Source: Pseudomonas luteola NBRC 103146 (GTDB lineage: Bacteria > Pseudomonadota > Gammaproteobacteria > Pseudomonadales > Pseudomonadaceae). From it: a stretch of 64,000 nt of DNA. Position numbers and translations under genes: made by a program. This document shows positions 9,599-18,001 of the stretch, piece after piece. The stretch covers positions 44,864-108,863 of the forward strand of contig NZ_BDAE01000017.1 of assembly GCF_002091675.1 (NCBI RefSeq), written 5' to 3'. The notes under the pieces were generated by a model. It made no database searches. It was not told where the DNA came from and was given only the letters and a program-made list of their open reading frames with translations. Position 1 is the stretch's first letter. Each line of letters starts with the position of its first letter.

Positions 9599-10180
9599 AT
9601 GACTCAGACAGGTTTGGCGAATGCCGATGTGACGCTCTATGAGTCTTGGGTTGTTTCTCAGGAAGCTGACGACTGGATGGCGGAGCTGATTAAACAAACG
9701 CCATGGGAGCAGCCGCAGGTGCAGGTTTACGGCAGGAGCTATCCAACCCCCAGGCTCGTTGCTTGGTATGGTGATCCTGGAATCAGTTATGGATATTCCA
9801 GTCTTGCGCATCCTTCTTTGCCTTGGACGGAGCTTCTTGGCGATATTCGTGGTCTAGTGAGTCGGTTTTGTGAACACCCATTCAATGGGGTGTTGATCAA
9901 CTATTATCGTAACGGCCAAGATGCCATGGGTTGGCATAGTGATAACGAGGCTGTGCTAGGCCGAAACCCTACAATTGCTTCGTTAAGCCTGGGGGAGGCG
10001 CGACGTTTCGATCTGCGTCGTCGCGGTGTGCAACGTATCGAGCATTCCATCGAGCTAACGCACGGCTCGCTTCTGGTTATGCGAGGTGCTACCCAGCATT
10101 ATTGGCAGCATCAAGTTGCCCGTACAAAACGGTCTATGTCTTCTCGACTCAATCTTACTTTTCGTTGGATACGAACGTGA
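9599..10180 (+). CDS. AlkB-like 2-oxoglutarate/Fe(II) dioxygenase
   Basis: Member of the AlkB family, which oxidatively removes alkyl groups from nucleic acid bases. The 193-residue protein shows the iron-binding HxD (WHSDNE, about 118-123), the distal histidine in HYWQHQV, and the 2-oxoglutarate-binding arginines in SSRLNLTFR at the C-terminus. This short form matches the ALKBH2/3-like AlkB found beside rapA in Pseudomonas. I chose the ATG at 9599 (MTQTGLANAD) because a purine-rich GGAAGGAG/GGGAGG site precedes it; an ATG 51 bases earlier would put the hairpin inside the gene. Its stop overlaps the start of a 52-residue gene. Confidence 0.88.
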   Translation: MTQTGLANADVTLYESWVVSQEADDWMAELIKQTPWEQPQVQVYGRSYPTPRLVAWYGDPGISYGYSSLAHPSLPWTELLGDIRGLVSRFCEHPFNGVLINYYRNGQDAMGWHSDNEAVLGRNPTIASLSLGEARRFDLRRRGVQRIEHSIELTHGSLLVMRGATQHYWQHQVARTKRSMSSRLNLTFRWIRT

Positions 10181-10335
10181 GCGATAACAACCTGATTGAT
10201 TTTACTTCCGAGCGAAGCAAGCGCATCCATGATTTGAATGAAAAACGGCTGAACGAGATGCGTCAGGCGTTCGAACAGGCTCTGCCATTGGCGAAGCCCA
10301 AAAAGAAAGGCAAGTCAAAGCCCAAGAAACGTTGA
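10177..10335 (+). CDS. Small lysine-rich protein overlapping the alkB-like gene
   Basis: A 52-residue frame starting at GTG whose first bases form GTGA with the stop codon of the AlkB-like gene, a classic translational-coupling overlap. It starts VSDNNLIDFTSERSK, has an amphipathic middle (RIHDLNEKRLNEMRQAFEQAL) and ends in a very basic tail (KPKKKGKSKPKKR). I know no named family. The tail could bind nucleic acid, which would suit a partner of a DNA/RNA repair dioxygenase, but that is inference. It ends about 26 bases before an Anr box, so the next unit is transcribed separately. Confidence 0.7.
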   Translation: MSDNNLIDFTSERSKRIHDLNEKRLNEMRQAFEQALPLAKPKKKGKSKPKKR

Positions 10336-10361
10336 GTGTCAGTTACCTACCTACCCAACCA

Positions 10362-10375
10362 TTGACTGAGGTCAA
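10362..10375 (+). promoter_or_regulatory. Anr/FNR box
   Basis: TTGAC-TGAG-GTCAA is a perfect inverted repeat matching the Anr/FNR consensus TTGAT-N4-ATCAA in spacing, with the common C/G variant at the fifth position. A promoter activated from a class II position would start near 10410, just ahead of the small ORF. It predicts low-oxygen induction of the downstream RNA. Confidence 0.8.
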
Positions 10376-10435
10376 TAATCCGAAGCTGTCTCTCGTTTAA
10401 CGTATACCCATTGCTTGGCCGCAGAGATCATCACC

Positions 10436-10543
10436 ATGTTTATCGATGATGTCATCACAATGGGTATCGGCGCGTTGGCTTCGATTTCGCTGTTTGTTGC
10501 GGTTGTAGGTTTCATCGTCTGGAAGGATATGCATAAACGCTGA
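10436..10543 (+). CDS. ccoM: CcoM-like small membrane subunit of cbb3 oxidase
   Basis: A 35-residue single-span membrane protein: MFIDDVITMG, a hydrophobic helix of about 20 residues (GALASISLFVAVVGFIV), then WKDMHKR. The MF(I/V)D start and the helix ending in I/V-WKD-x-HK match, from memory, CcoM, the small fourth subunit of the cbb3 cytochrome c oxidase described in P. stutzeri. It lies inside the PhrS-like RNA, behind an Anr box, which suits a high-affinity terminal oxidase used at low oxygen. The ribosome-binding site is modest (AGAGA about nine bases upstream). Confidence 0.75.
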   Translation: MFIDDVITMGIGALASISLFVAVVGFIVWKDMHKR

Positions 10544-10574
10544 CCTTCTGGACAAAGGGCACGCAAGGCACTTG

Positions 10575-10598
10575 GGCGACTTCGGTCGCCTTTTTTTT
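10575..10598 (+). terminator. Terminator of the PhrS/ccoM-like RNA
   Basis: GGCGAC-TTCG-GTCGCC followed by eight T residues. The UUCG tetraloop and long U tract make it a very strong intrinsic terminator, as expected for a stable small RNA. Confidence 0.92.
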
Positions 10599-10618
10599 GC
10601 TCTATTTTCAGGGATTAG

Positions 10619-10648
10619 AAAAAGGCTGGCTAAAAAGCCAGCCTTTTG
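10619..10648 (-). terminator. Terminator of the sugar transporter gene
   Basis: AAAGGCTGGC and GCCAGCCTTT pair in a ten-base-pair stem just past the stop codon of the minus-strand transporter. A-rich sequence on its far side gives the U tract on that strand. Confidence 0.85.
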
Positions 10649-10651
10649 TGT

Positions 10652-11887
10652 TTAGTGAGCAACTACAGGTTTGGTGCGATAGCCTTTCAAACCGTAGAAG
10701 AGAATGTAGACATAGCCCAGCATCGGAACAAAGAACGACATCAGCAGGCCGATAGAGTCAGCAAACATAGCCTGGATAAACGGAACCAGTGCGCCGCCAA
10801 CGATGCCCATGCACAGCAGACCAGAGCCCTTACTGGTGAACTTGCCTAGGCCGTCTAGAGCCAGGGAGAAGATGGTGGGGAACATAATGGAGTTGAACAG
10901 ACCAATGCAAAGCAGAGCCCACATTGCTGCCTTACCACTGACTGCCATGGCAATCGCAAGCAATACGACGTTTGCAACGCTGTTGAAGGCCAGCACATAG
11001 TTAGGTCTGACGCGTGCCATGATCACACCACCGACAAAGCGGCCTACCATCGCGCCGCCCCAGTACAGAGCGAGGTAGCGTCCAGCTACATCACTCGAGA
11101 GGCCTGCCACGTCAGGGCTTTCCATCAGGCTGATCAGGTAGGTGCCGATCGATACCTCGGAGCCTACATACATGAAAATACCGATAACACCGAGAAGAAG
11201 GTGCTTGTACTGCCAGATGCTTTTGGCTTCGTGCTGAGGAGCGCTGTTCTGCTGGGTCTGAACTTCGTCATTACCACCTTTGATTTGCGGCAATTTGATA
11301 AAGCCAATGATCACGGCAATTGCCAGAAGCATACCGGCCAGAATCAGGTAGGGCATCTGTACCGAAGAGGCATCTGTGCTGTGCTCGACCAGTGCCAGAA
11401 TGGTTACGGCGCCAATCAGCGGGCCTACGGTTGTGCCCAGAGAGTTGAAGGCCTGAGTCAGCGTCAGACGGCTTGCAGCGGTTTCCGGCTTACCAAGAAC
11501 AGTAACGTAAGGGTTGGCTGCCACCTGTAGGACAGTGATACCGCCCGCTAGTACGAATAAGGCCAGTAGGAAGAAGGCGTAGGAGTGCGCTCCGGCAGCT
11601 GGATAAAACAGCAAACAGCCAACAGCAGCTGTACATAAACCGAAGATAATTCCCTTCTTGTAGCCAAGCCCCTCAACCAGGCGACCTGCCGGGAACGAGA
11701 CGATGAAGTAGGCGGTAAAGAAACAGAACTGAATCAGCGAGGCTTGAACGTAGCTCAGCGTGAAGACAGCCTTGAGGTGAGGAACCAGAATATCATTCAG
11801 CGAGGTAATCAATCCCCACATGAAGAACAGTACGGTCAGTACCGACAGGGGGCCTCTGTAATTTGGAACTTCGTTGGAATTATTCAT
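10652..11887 (-). CDS. FucP/GluP-type sugar:proton symporter
   Basis: A 411-residue, 12-helix major facilitator of the fucose/glucose-galactose permease family, acting in the inner membrane. Family signs are the N-terminal FFMWGLITSLNDILVPHLK, the helix 4 region with AANPYVTVLGKPETAASRLTLTQAFNSLGTT, and FGLCTAAVG after helix 2. The substrate is probably a hexose or 6-deoxyhexose but cannot be fixed from sequence. A strong site GGAGAGAAG immediately precedes the ATG. It has no catabolic neighbours here, so it probably serves a pathway encoded elsewhere. Confidence 0.85.
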   Translation of the reverse strand: MNNSNEVPNYRGPLSVLTVLFFMWGLITSLNDILVPHLKAVFTLSYVQASLIQFCFFTAYFIVSFPAGRLVEGLGYKKGIIFGLCTAAVGCLLFYPAAGAHSYAFFLLALFVLAGGITVLQVAANPYVTVLGKPETAASRLTLTQAFNSLGTTVGPLIGAVTILALVEHSTDASSVQMPYLILAGMLLAIAVIIGFIKLPQIKGGNDEVQTQQNSAPQHEAKSIWQYKHLLLGVIGIFMYVGSEVSIGTYLISLMESPDVAGLSSDVAGRYLALYWGGAMVGRFVGGVIMARVRPNYVLAFNSVANVVLLAIAMAVSGKAAMWALLCIGLFNSIMFPTIFSLALDGLGKFTSKGSGLLCMGIVGGALVPFIQAMFADSIGLLMSFFVPMLGYVYILFYGLKGYRTKPVVAH

Positions 11888-12064
11888 CTTCTCTCCAAAG
11901 GGGTAGGCGACTCAAATGAACGCCCGTTTAAAGCTCGCATATGATTGATCCAATCCGTTTCGGTTCAATCCGCGCGGAATAATAGTTATGAACCGTGCAG
12001 AAATCGATTCAGCGAGAGGTTAAATTTTTAAAAAGTTCGTCTAAAGTCATGTTTTGGTTGTAAA

Positions 12065-12089
12065 AAAACCCGCACGGTGTGCGGGTTTT
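12065..12089 (-). terminator. Terminator of the fabA-fabB unit
   Basis: AAAACCCGCAC and GTGCGGGTTTT form an 11-base-pair stem with a three-base loop, about 24 bases past the fabB stop; A residues on the distal side supply the minus-strand U tract. Confidence 0.88.
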
Positions 12090-12112
12090 AGGGTGTTGCA
12101 CGCGGCGCTGGA

Positions 12113-13330
12113 TCAGCTATTCCAGCGCTTGAGAATCAGCGTGGCGTTGGTTCCACCAAAGCCAAAGCTGTTGCTCATGACAACGTCGAGCTTGGCATTC
12201 TCCTGAGTCTCACGAAGAATGGGCAAGTCTGCTACCTGAGAGTCGAGCTCATCGATATTGGCTGAGCCAGCGATGAAGTTGCCTTCCATCATCAACATGC
12301 AGTAGATCGCTTCATGAACACCAGCGGCGCCCAAAGAGTGACCTGACAGGCTCTTTGTAGAGCTGATGGCCGGGGCCTTGTCACCAAAGACTTCCCGTAC
12401 CGCCTTGATCTCTGCAACATCACCCACCGGAGTGGAGGTGCCGTGGGTGTTCAGGTAGTCAATCGGGGCGTCCACTGTAGACATCGCCTGGCGCATGCAG
12501 CGTGCAGCGCCTTCACCGCTCGGCGCAACCATGTCATAGCCATCGGATGTTGCACCGTAGCCTACGATTTCTGCATAAATCTTGGCACCACGAGCAAGGG
12601 CATGCTCGAGTTCCTCGACTACAACCATACCGCCGCCGCCAGCGATGACAAAGCCATCACGATTGGCATCGTACGCGCGGGAAGCTTTTTCAGGGGTTTC
12701 GTTGTACTGGCTAGACAGGGCGCCCATGGCGTCGAACAGGAAGGACTGGGACCAATGTTCCTCTTCACCGCCACCGGCAAACACGACGTCCTGCTTGCCC
12801 AGTTGAATCTGCTCCATCGCCAGACCAATGCAGTGCGCACTGGTTGCGCAGGCCGATGCCACGGAATAGTTCAGGCCTTTAATTTTGAAAGGCGTTGCAA
12901 GGCAAGCCGATACCGTACTGCTCATAGTACGAGTAACCCGGTAGGGGCCGACACGCTTGACGCCTTTTTCGCGCAGGATATCCAGCGCTTCCATCTGGTT
13001 GAACGTAGAGGCGCCCCCAGAGCCGGCAATCAGGCCGGTACGTGGGTTTGAAACCTGCTCTTCGGTCAAGCCTGAGTCTTTGACAGCCTGTTCCATTGCC
13101 AGGTAGGCATAGGCGGCTGCATCACCCACGAAGCGCTTGACCTTGCGGTCGATCAGCTCTTCCAGGTTCAGGTCGACGGACCCGGACACTTGGCTGCGAA
13201 GCCCCATTTCGGCATATTCCGGATTGAAACGAATGCCGGGACGACCTGCGCGCAGGTTGGCGGAAACGGTGTCTTTGTCATTGCCGAGGCAGGAAACAAT
13301 GCCCAAGCCGGTGATCACGACGCGACGCAT
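12113..13330 (-). CDS. fabB: Beta-ketoacyl-ACP synthase I
   Basis: Elongates acyl-ACP with malonyl-ACP and is essential for unsaturated fatty acids in the FabA/FabB pathway. The 405-residue thiolase-fold enzyme has the nucleophile cysteine in [10 protein letters not shown] (about 163), the histidines in [11 protein letters not shown] and [10 protein letters not shown], and the glycine-rich C-terminal [10 protein letters not shown]. It follows fabA by 12 bases on the same strand, the standard Pseudomonas fabAB operon, and ends at a strong terminator. Confidence 0.97.
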   Translation of the reverse strand: MRRVVITGLGIVSCLGNDKDTVSANLRAGRPGIRFNPEYAEMGLRSQVSGSVDLNLEELIDRKVKRFVGDAAAYAYLAMEQAVKDSGLTEEQVSNPRTGLIAGSGGASTFNQMEALDILREKGVKRVGPYRVTRTMSSTVSACLATPFKIKGLNYSVASACATSAHCIGLAMEQIQLGKQDVVFAGGGEEEHWSQSFLFDAMGALSSQYNETPEKASRAYDANRDGFVIAGGGGMVVVEELEHALARGAKIYAEIVGYGATSDGYDMVAPSGEGAARCMRQAMSTVDAPIDYLNTHGTSTPVGDVAEIKAVREVFGDKAPAISSTKSLSGHSLGAAGVHEAIYCMLMMEGNFIAGSANIDELDSQVADLPILRETQENAKLDVVMSNSFGFGGTNATLILKRWNS

Positions 13331-13342
13331 GCGGAAGGACCC

Positions 13343-13858
13343 TTAGAAACTTTCTGTTGAAGTGAATAGGCCGACACGAAGACCTTCGGCCGAGTAAATC
13401 TCGCGACCATCAACGCTAACCGTACCATCTGCAATGGCTAGAATTAGCGAACGTGTAATGGTGCGCTTGATATGTATGTTGTAGGTCACTTTCTTGGCAG
13501 TGGGCAGTACCTGGCCAAAAAACTTGACCTCTCCTGAGCCCAGCGCACGGCCGCGGCCAGGATTTCCCTGCCAGCCAAGATAGAAACCTACCAATTGCCA
13601 CATGGCATCCAAGCCCAGGCAGCCTGGCATTACCGGGTCACCTTCGAAATGGCATTTAAAGAACCAGAGATCTGGATTGATATCCAGCTCGGCGACCAGT
13701 TCACCCTTACCGTACTTGCCGCCTACATCGCTGATATGAGTGATCCGATCGATCATCAGCATGTTCGGGGCGGGCAGTTGCGCATTACCCGGGCCGAATA
13801 GCTCGCCACGGCTGCAGCGCAGCAAGTCTTCGTGGGTGAAGGCGTGTTGTTTGGTCAT
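13343..13858 (-). CDS. fabA: 3-hydroxydecanoyl-ACP dehydratase/isomerase
   Basis: Dehydrates 3-hydroxydecanoyl-ACP and isomerises the trans-2 to the cis-3 bond, starting anaerobic-type unsaturated fatty acid synthesis. The 171-residue hot-dog protein has the catalytic histidine in [14 protein letters not shown] and the aspartate in [10 protein letters not shown]. The ATG at 13858 ([13 protein letters not shown]) has AGGAG seven bases upstream; the frame is open ten codons further but without a site. First gene of fabAB. In P. aeruginosa this operon is controlled by DesT; I could not see a convincing DesT palindrome upstream. Confidence 0.97.
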   Translation of the reverse strand: MTKQHAFTHEDLLRCSRGELFGPGNAQLPAPNMLMIDRITHISDVGGKYGKGELVAELDINPDLWFFKCHFEGDPVMPGCLGLDAMWQLVGFYLGWQGNPGRGRALGSGEVKFFGQVLPTAKKVTYNIHIKRTITRSLILAIADGTVSVDGREIYSAEGLRVGLFTSTESF

Positions 13859-13896
13859 GCAAGCTCCTGTAGCTGGCCTGGTGATCAATGTCGGCG

Positions 13897-13902
13897 ATTA
13901 TA
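13897..13902 (-). promoter_or_regulatory. Probable -10 element of the fabAB promoter
   Basis: A perfect TATAAT on the minus strand, about 40 bases upstream of the fabA start. The matching -35 position (CTGTCC) is poor, so an activator or extended contacts may be needed. Confidence 0.5.
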
Positions 13903-14038
13903 GTGTCGCTCTCGCTATTGGACAGCCACCACATAGACAGCCAAGCCATTTTGAAAGTCACAGCGAGGCGGTAAAACCTCGCGAAAGACGAATTGTGCAC
14001 GTTGGAGATCAAATACTCCAATAGTGATGCATATCCGA

Positions 14039-15922
14039 TTACAAGGACGTTGCTCCTCGAGACCGCTCGGGCTGGCTAATCCAGCGTTGCAGCATCTGTT
14101 GAAGATCAGCTCGCTTGAAGGGTTTTGCCAGATAATCATTCATTCCGGCAGCCAAACAATTTTCCCGATCCCCCTGCAGCGCATTGGCCGTTAGTGCAAT
14201 GATGGGAACCATAGGCCCAGGCTGTTGACGGATCAGGCGAGTAGCCTGATAGCCATCCAGCACCGGTAAACGACAGTCCATGAGAATTGCACTGAAAGAC
14301 TGCTGCTCGGCCAGACTTACCGCCTGGGCTCCATCCCCTGCGATAGTAATATGATACCCCAGGCTGCGTAACATGGCTTCGATAACTGTCTGATTGACCG
14401 GGTTATCCTCAACCAGCAGGACGTTCAGTCCATTGACCTGAAACTCCTGAAGAGGAGACTGGTTGCGCTCTGTCTGCTGGACGTGTCGGAAGGGAAGCGG
14501 CAATTCGAGCGTAAAGGTTGATCCCTGGCTTTCCTGGCTTATGGCATGAAGCGATCCACCCATCCGCTCCGCCAGTGTGCGTGCGATGGACAGTCCAAGC
14601 CCGGTACCTCCGTAACGGCGGCTGATGGTTGGGTCAGCCTGCTGGAAGGCATCAAACATGCGTTCCAGGCGTTCTGCCGAAATACCTATGCCGCTATCGT
14701 GTACCGAGCAGGTGAGCCAGAGCAGGCGCTCATCCAGAGGTTGGCAGTAGCATTTAACCTCGATTGAGCCGCTCTCGGTAAATTTGAGTGCATTGCCAAC
14801 CAGATTGACCAGGATCTGCCTCAGGCGCGTCGGGTCTCCGGTAACCTCCAGTCGCTCCAGACTTTCGGCGCCTTCAAGCGCCAGCTGCAGACCACGTTGT
14901 GTTGCACTGTGCTGGAAAACCTGCACCGAACCTGTAATCAGGTCGGCCAGATTGAATGGAATGCTTTCCAGCTCCAGCGCACCACGCTCGATGCGTGAGA
15001 AATCCAAAACATCGTTGATAACTTTCAGCAAATGCTCTGTGGATTCGGTAGCAAGGCTAGTGTATTCACTTTGCTCGCGGGATTGCTCTGTGGTTTCAAG
15101 GAGCTGCAACATGCCCAGTACGCCATTGAGTGGTGTACGAAGCTCATGACTCATCATGGCGAGAAAGTCTGATTTGGCGCGGTTGGCCTGCTCGGCCTCT
15201 TCACGTGCCGCAACCGGCTGATCAATGCTGCGCTGTTGCTCTTCACTGGCCCGCTGCAGGGCTTGGGCAAGATCATTGATCAGATGCGCCAATACGCCCA
15301 TTTCGGAGTTGTCTGGTACCGGAAGACGGCTGTGGTAGTCGCCTGCGCGAATGGCATTCACGGTACGACCCATGTCGCTTAGCGGCGCGGAAAGGCGCTT
15401 GGCCAGGCGCCAGGCCAGCAAGAAGGTAAGCCCAAGTGCCAGTAAGGCCAGTGCGCCTGCCTTGGTCAAAATAGCCTGTTGGCGCTCATGGAAGGCTTCG
15501 TTGGTCACGCCAACGGCAACACGGCCAAGGGACCCATTCGAATTGGGTGTGCCCGAGCGGCTGATGCTTGCGTGAAATATCTCTACCTGTGAAGCCGATT
15601 GCGCATTGGGGGGCGGATTATGCGCATACATGATGATGCGCTCCTGACGATCGCGGATTTCGATAAAGCGAACGTAGCGGGTCGCCAGTGTGGCCTCCAG
15701 GAGGTTGCGTAGCATCGGGAGGTTATCGGTCGAGACCCCATATTCACTGGCAGATGCCAACTGAATTGCAATCAGCTGACCTGTGTGACTGAGTTCGTGA
15801 TGCAGATCCTGAAGGCGGGCGTATGTGAAATAGCCCGTCAGTACCAATGTAATAATCAGGGCAGGTCCCAGGCTGATGGCTAAAGTACGGGTACGTATGC
15901 CCCAGCCGCGTCGCTTGTCCAA
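14039..15922 (-). CDS. Hybrid sensor histidine kinase (PA1611-like)
   Basis: A 627-residue inner-membrane kinase with two transmembrane helices (about 12-33 and 150-172) around a periplasmic sensor region, a HAMP linker (about 170-225), HisKA with MMSHELRTPLNG (histidine near 257), an ATPase domain with N and G boxes (GTGLGLSIA), and a C-terminal receiver (VLLVEDNPVNQ, acceptor aspartate in LMDCRLPVLDGY near 547). There is no Hpt domain. Position next to fabA and architecture match P. aeruginosa PA1611, which acts in the RetS/HptB network. The best start is TTG at 15922, with ACGGAGA eight bases upstream; no ATG lies nearby. Confidence 0.88.
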   Translation of the reverse strand: MDKRRGWGIRTRTLAISLGPALIITLVLTGYFTYARLQDLHHELSHTGQLIAIQLASASEYGVSTDNLPMLRNLLEATLATRYVRFIEIRDRQERIIMYAHNPPPNAQSASQVEIFHASISRSGTPNSNGSLGRVAVGVTNEAFHERQQAILTKAGALALLALGLTFLLAWRLAKRLSAPLSDMGRTVNAIRAGDYHSRLPVPDNSEMGVLAHLINDLAQALQRASEEQQRSIDQPVAAREEAEQANRAKSDFLAMMSHELRTPLNGVLGMLQLLETTEQSREQSEYTSLATESTEHLLKVINDVLDFSRIERGALELESIPFNLADLITGSVQVFQHSATQRGLQLALEGAESLERLEVTGDPTRLRQILVNLVGNALKFTESGSIEVKCYCQPLDERLLWLTCSVHDSGIGISAERLERMFDAFQQADPTISRRYGGTGLGLSIARTLAERMGGSLHAISQESQGSTFTLELPLPFRHVQQTERNQSPLQEFQVNGLNVLLVEDNPVNQTVIEAMLRSLGYHITIAGDGAQAVSLAEQQSFSAILMDCRLPVLDGYQATRLIRQQPGPMVPIIALTANALQGDRENCLAAGMNDYLAKPFKRADLQQMLQRWISQPERSRGATSL

Positions 15923-16118
15923 TAGAGCGTTCTCCGTGAGCCTTGAGCTCGATGCTCTTACTACAATAGGCCATTCTGGCCGTTATGGTGTTAGCGTCCA
16001 CCTTCAGGAAGAAGGATACGGTAATTACACATGGTTCAATAAAAGAGAGCGGAATGTTAAATAGGGGCTTCGTATAATGTGGATACCGTCGCACATTGCG
16101 GCATAAATGGATAACCCG

Positions 16119-17147
16119 ATGAGTGTAAAGCAACCTATAGCAGTCTTGGGCGGAGGCAGTTTTGGAACTGCCCTGGCCAATCTGCTGGCGGAGAATGGTC
16201 ATCCTGTAAAGCTCTGGATGCGCGATCCTGAGCAGGCTGAAGCTATTCGTCAAGTTCGTGAGAATCCGCGGTATCTAAAGGGCATAAAGGTTCATCAATC
16301 TGTCGAGCCGGGATGTGATCTTGATGCCTCTCTGGCAGGGTGTGACATTGCCTTTGTCGCGCTGCCCTCCAGTGCGTTACGTAATGTGCTTGCCCCGGTA
16401 GCCGATCGCCTGGCGGGTAAGGCGTTGGTCAGCCTCACCAAAGGAATTGAAGCGCATACCTTCAAGCTGATGAGCCAGATTCTTGAGGAGATCGCACCGA
16501 AAGCCAGAATTGGTGTGATTTCAGGACCTAACCTGGCGCGAGAGATTGCAGAGCACGCACTGACGGCTACCGTTATTGCCAGTGAAGATGATGCGCTCTG
16601 CCAGCAGGTGCAGGCTGTTCTCCATGGGCGTACCTTCAGGGTCTATGCCAGCCGTGACCGGCTGGGAGTAGAGCTGGCCGGAGCCTTGAAGAACGTATAT
16701 GCCATCATGGCGGGGCTGGCAGCTGCGCTGAATATGGGTGAAAACACCCGCAGCATGCTGATTACCCGCGCGCTCGCCGAGATGACTCGCTTTGCCGTAC
16801 AGCAGGGTGCCAATCCCATTACATTCATGGGTTTGGCCGGGGTAGGTGATCTTATCGTCACTTGTTCTTCGCCCAAGAGCCGCAACTATCAGGTAGGGCA
16901 TGCATTGGGTGAGGGCCTTACGCTTGAGGCGGCAGTTGCTCGAATGGGGGAGACGGCGGAAGGGGTCAACACCTTGCGTGTTCTCAAGGAAAAAGCCGAT
17001 GAACTCGGCGTCTATATGCCGCTGGTGCAAGGCCTGTATGCGGTACTGTTCGAATCCCGCACGCTGGATCAGGTTATTGCTGCGCTGATGCGTGGGGAGC
17101 CTAAAACCGATGTCGATTTCTATTTGCCGATAGGCTCCGAAGCTTAG
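16119..17147 (+). CDS. gpsA: Glycerol-3-phosphate dehydrogenase (NAD(P)+)
   Basis: Reduces dihydroxyacetone phosphate to sn-glycerol 3-phosphate for phospholipid synthesis. The 342-residue protein has the Rossmann motif GGGSFG at about 11-16, the catalytic lysine in [12 protein letters not shown] (about 190), and the signature [20 protein letters not shown] chose the ATG giving [12 protein letters not shown] by analogy with other Pseudomonas GpsA; an ATG four codons earlier (16107) is equally possible because neither has a strong ribosome site. First of three tightly spaced genes with the DUF4389 gene and sixA. Confidence 0.96.
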   Translation: MSVKQPIAVLGGGSFGTALANLLAENGHPVKLWMRDPEQAEAIRQVRENPRYLKGIKVHQSVEPGCDLDASLAGCDIAFVALPSSALRNVLAPVADRLAGKALVSLTKGIEAHTFKLMSQILEEIAPKARIGVISGPNLAREIAEHALTATVIASEDDALCQQVQAVLHGRTFRVYASRDRLGVELAGALKNVYAIMAGLAAALNMGENTRSMLITRALAEMTRFAVQQGANPITFMGLAGVGDLIVTCSSPKSRNYQVGHALGEGLTLEAAVARMGETAEGVNTLRVLKEKADELGVYMPLVQGLYAVLFESRTLDQVIAALMRGEPKTDVDFYLPIGSEA

Positions 17148-17155
17148 GAGAGAAT

Positions 17156-17449
17156 ATGTCAGCAGACACTCATGAACGCGAAAGCCTCGCGTTGCGTCTT
17201 ATCTGGATGGTGATTTTCCTGCTTGTATGGTTAGTGTCGCAGTACATTTTTGCAGGCGTGGTAATTGCTCAGCTGGGCTATCGCCTCGTCAAAGGCACAC
17301 CAAGTGACGCCTTAAGTGAATTTGGTTCGAGTTTGTCCTGCTATCTGGCGCAGATTGTTCGTTTCGGAACCTTTGCTACAGAAGAAAAGCCATGGCCTCT
17401 TGCTGACTGGCCCGATACCGCTTCCTCTATGCAAGAGAAGCAGCCATGA
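17156..17449 (+). CDS. DUF4389 membrane protein
   Basis: A 97-residue protein with one or two hydrophobic helices (LIWMVIFLLVWLVSQYIFAG, then VVIAQLGYRL) and a C-terminal tail ending in WPLADWP, typical of the DUF4389 family. Function unknown. It starts eight bases after gpsA with a GGAGAG site and overlaps sixA by ATGA, so it is almost certainly co-transcribed and coupled. Confidence 0.85.
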   Translation: MSADTHERESLALRLIWMVIFLLVWLVSQYIFAGVVIAQLGYRLVKGTPSDALSEFGSSLSCYLAQIVRFGTFATEEKPWPLADWPDTASSMQEKQP

Positions 17450-17901
17450 CGCTCTGGTTGCTAAGGCATGGTGAGGCGGAGCCGCGTTCAGAGGGCGATG
17501 AGTTCAGGCCGTTGACGGATAGAGGGCGTACTGAGGTCAGGCGCAGTGCAGAGCGGCTATTAGGGCAAAGAATCGATGTGATTTATGCCAGTCCATACGT
17601 CCGAGCCCAGCAGACAGCCGAGCTGGTCAGGGGTGTTCTAGGGCACAAAGAGTCCATTGTCACTCTGCCCTGGATAACGCCTGATGATGACGTGATCAAG
17701 GCTATTGATCTTCTGGATGATCTTTCCGGCAGTAATATCCTGTTAACTACCCATAATCCCTTTGTCAGCTACCTGGCTGGTCTTCTGGTTCATGGAAACC
17801 TACAGCAGCCACTGAGTATGGCTACAGGCTCACTGGCTACGCTTGAAGGAGAAATGCGCATTGCAGGTGCCATGGAGCTGGTTGAGCTTTTCCATCCTTG
17901 A
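17446..17901 (+). CDS. sixA: Phosphohistidine phosphatase SixA
   Basis: Histidine-phosphatase-fold enzyme of 151 residues that removes phosphate from phosphohistidines, in E. coli on the nitrogen phosphotransferase protein NPr. The catalytic RHG motif is at the N-terminus (LLRHGEAEP), with the second arginine in YASPYVRAQQT and the distal histidine in LLTTHNPFVS. Last gene of the gpsA unit, overlapping the DUF4389 gene by four bases. Confidence 0.9.
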   Translation: MTLWLLRHGEAEPRSEGDEFRPLTDRGRTEVRRSAERLLGQRIDVIYASPYVRAQQTAELVRGVLGHKESIVTLPWITPDDDVIKAIDLLDDLSGSNILLTTHNPFVSYLAGLLVHGNLQQPLSMATGSLATLEGEMRIAGAMELVELFHP

Positions 17902-17944
17902 CTGATTCGACGATTCCATAATTTCTAACAAAAAAGAGGTCGTT

Positions 17945-18001
17945 ATGTTAATTGATGCATCAGGTGTGTCTTTACGGGTCTATGCGGAGTACCTGGTATG
18001 A
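17945..18001 (+). CDS. Possible 18-codon upstream ORF / leader peptide
   Basis: ATG at 17945 preceded by AGAGG with a five-base spacer, reading MLIDASGVSLRVYAEYLV and stopping at TGA in an ATGA overlap with the thioesterase start. The site is better than that of many real genes nearby. The thioesterase also has its own GGAG inside this ORF. There is no homology evidence, so it may be chance. Confidence 0.35.
   Translation: MLIDASGVSLRVYAEYLV

Larger units (their letters stand above)
10410..10598 (+). ncRNA. phrS: PhrS-like oxygen-responsive RNA (dual function, carries the ccoM-like ORF)
   Basis: From established knowledge, P. aeruginosa PhrS is an Anr-dependent RNA of about 213 nucleotides, encoded beside the alkB-like PA3306/PA3305 genes and containing a short 37-codon ORF. 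All these elements are here: an Anr box, a transcript of about 190 nucleotides predicted from the box to a strong terminator, a 35-codon ORF inside, and the alkB-like neighbour. The 5' end is inferred from the box position and is uncertain by several bases. Whether it base-pairs with targets here cannot be judged from the window; it may act only as the ccoM mRNA. Confidence 0.7.

Noticed and set aside
11940..11975. Possible operator with repeated CAATCCG upstream of the sugar transporter
   Set aside because: The repeats are direct and the partial palindrome CCGTTTCGG is short; not enough to name a regulator.
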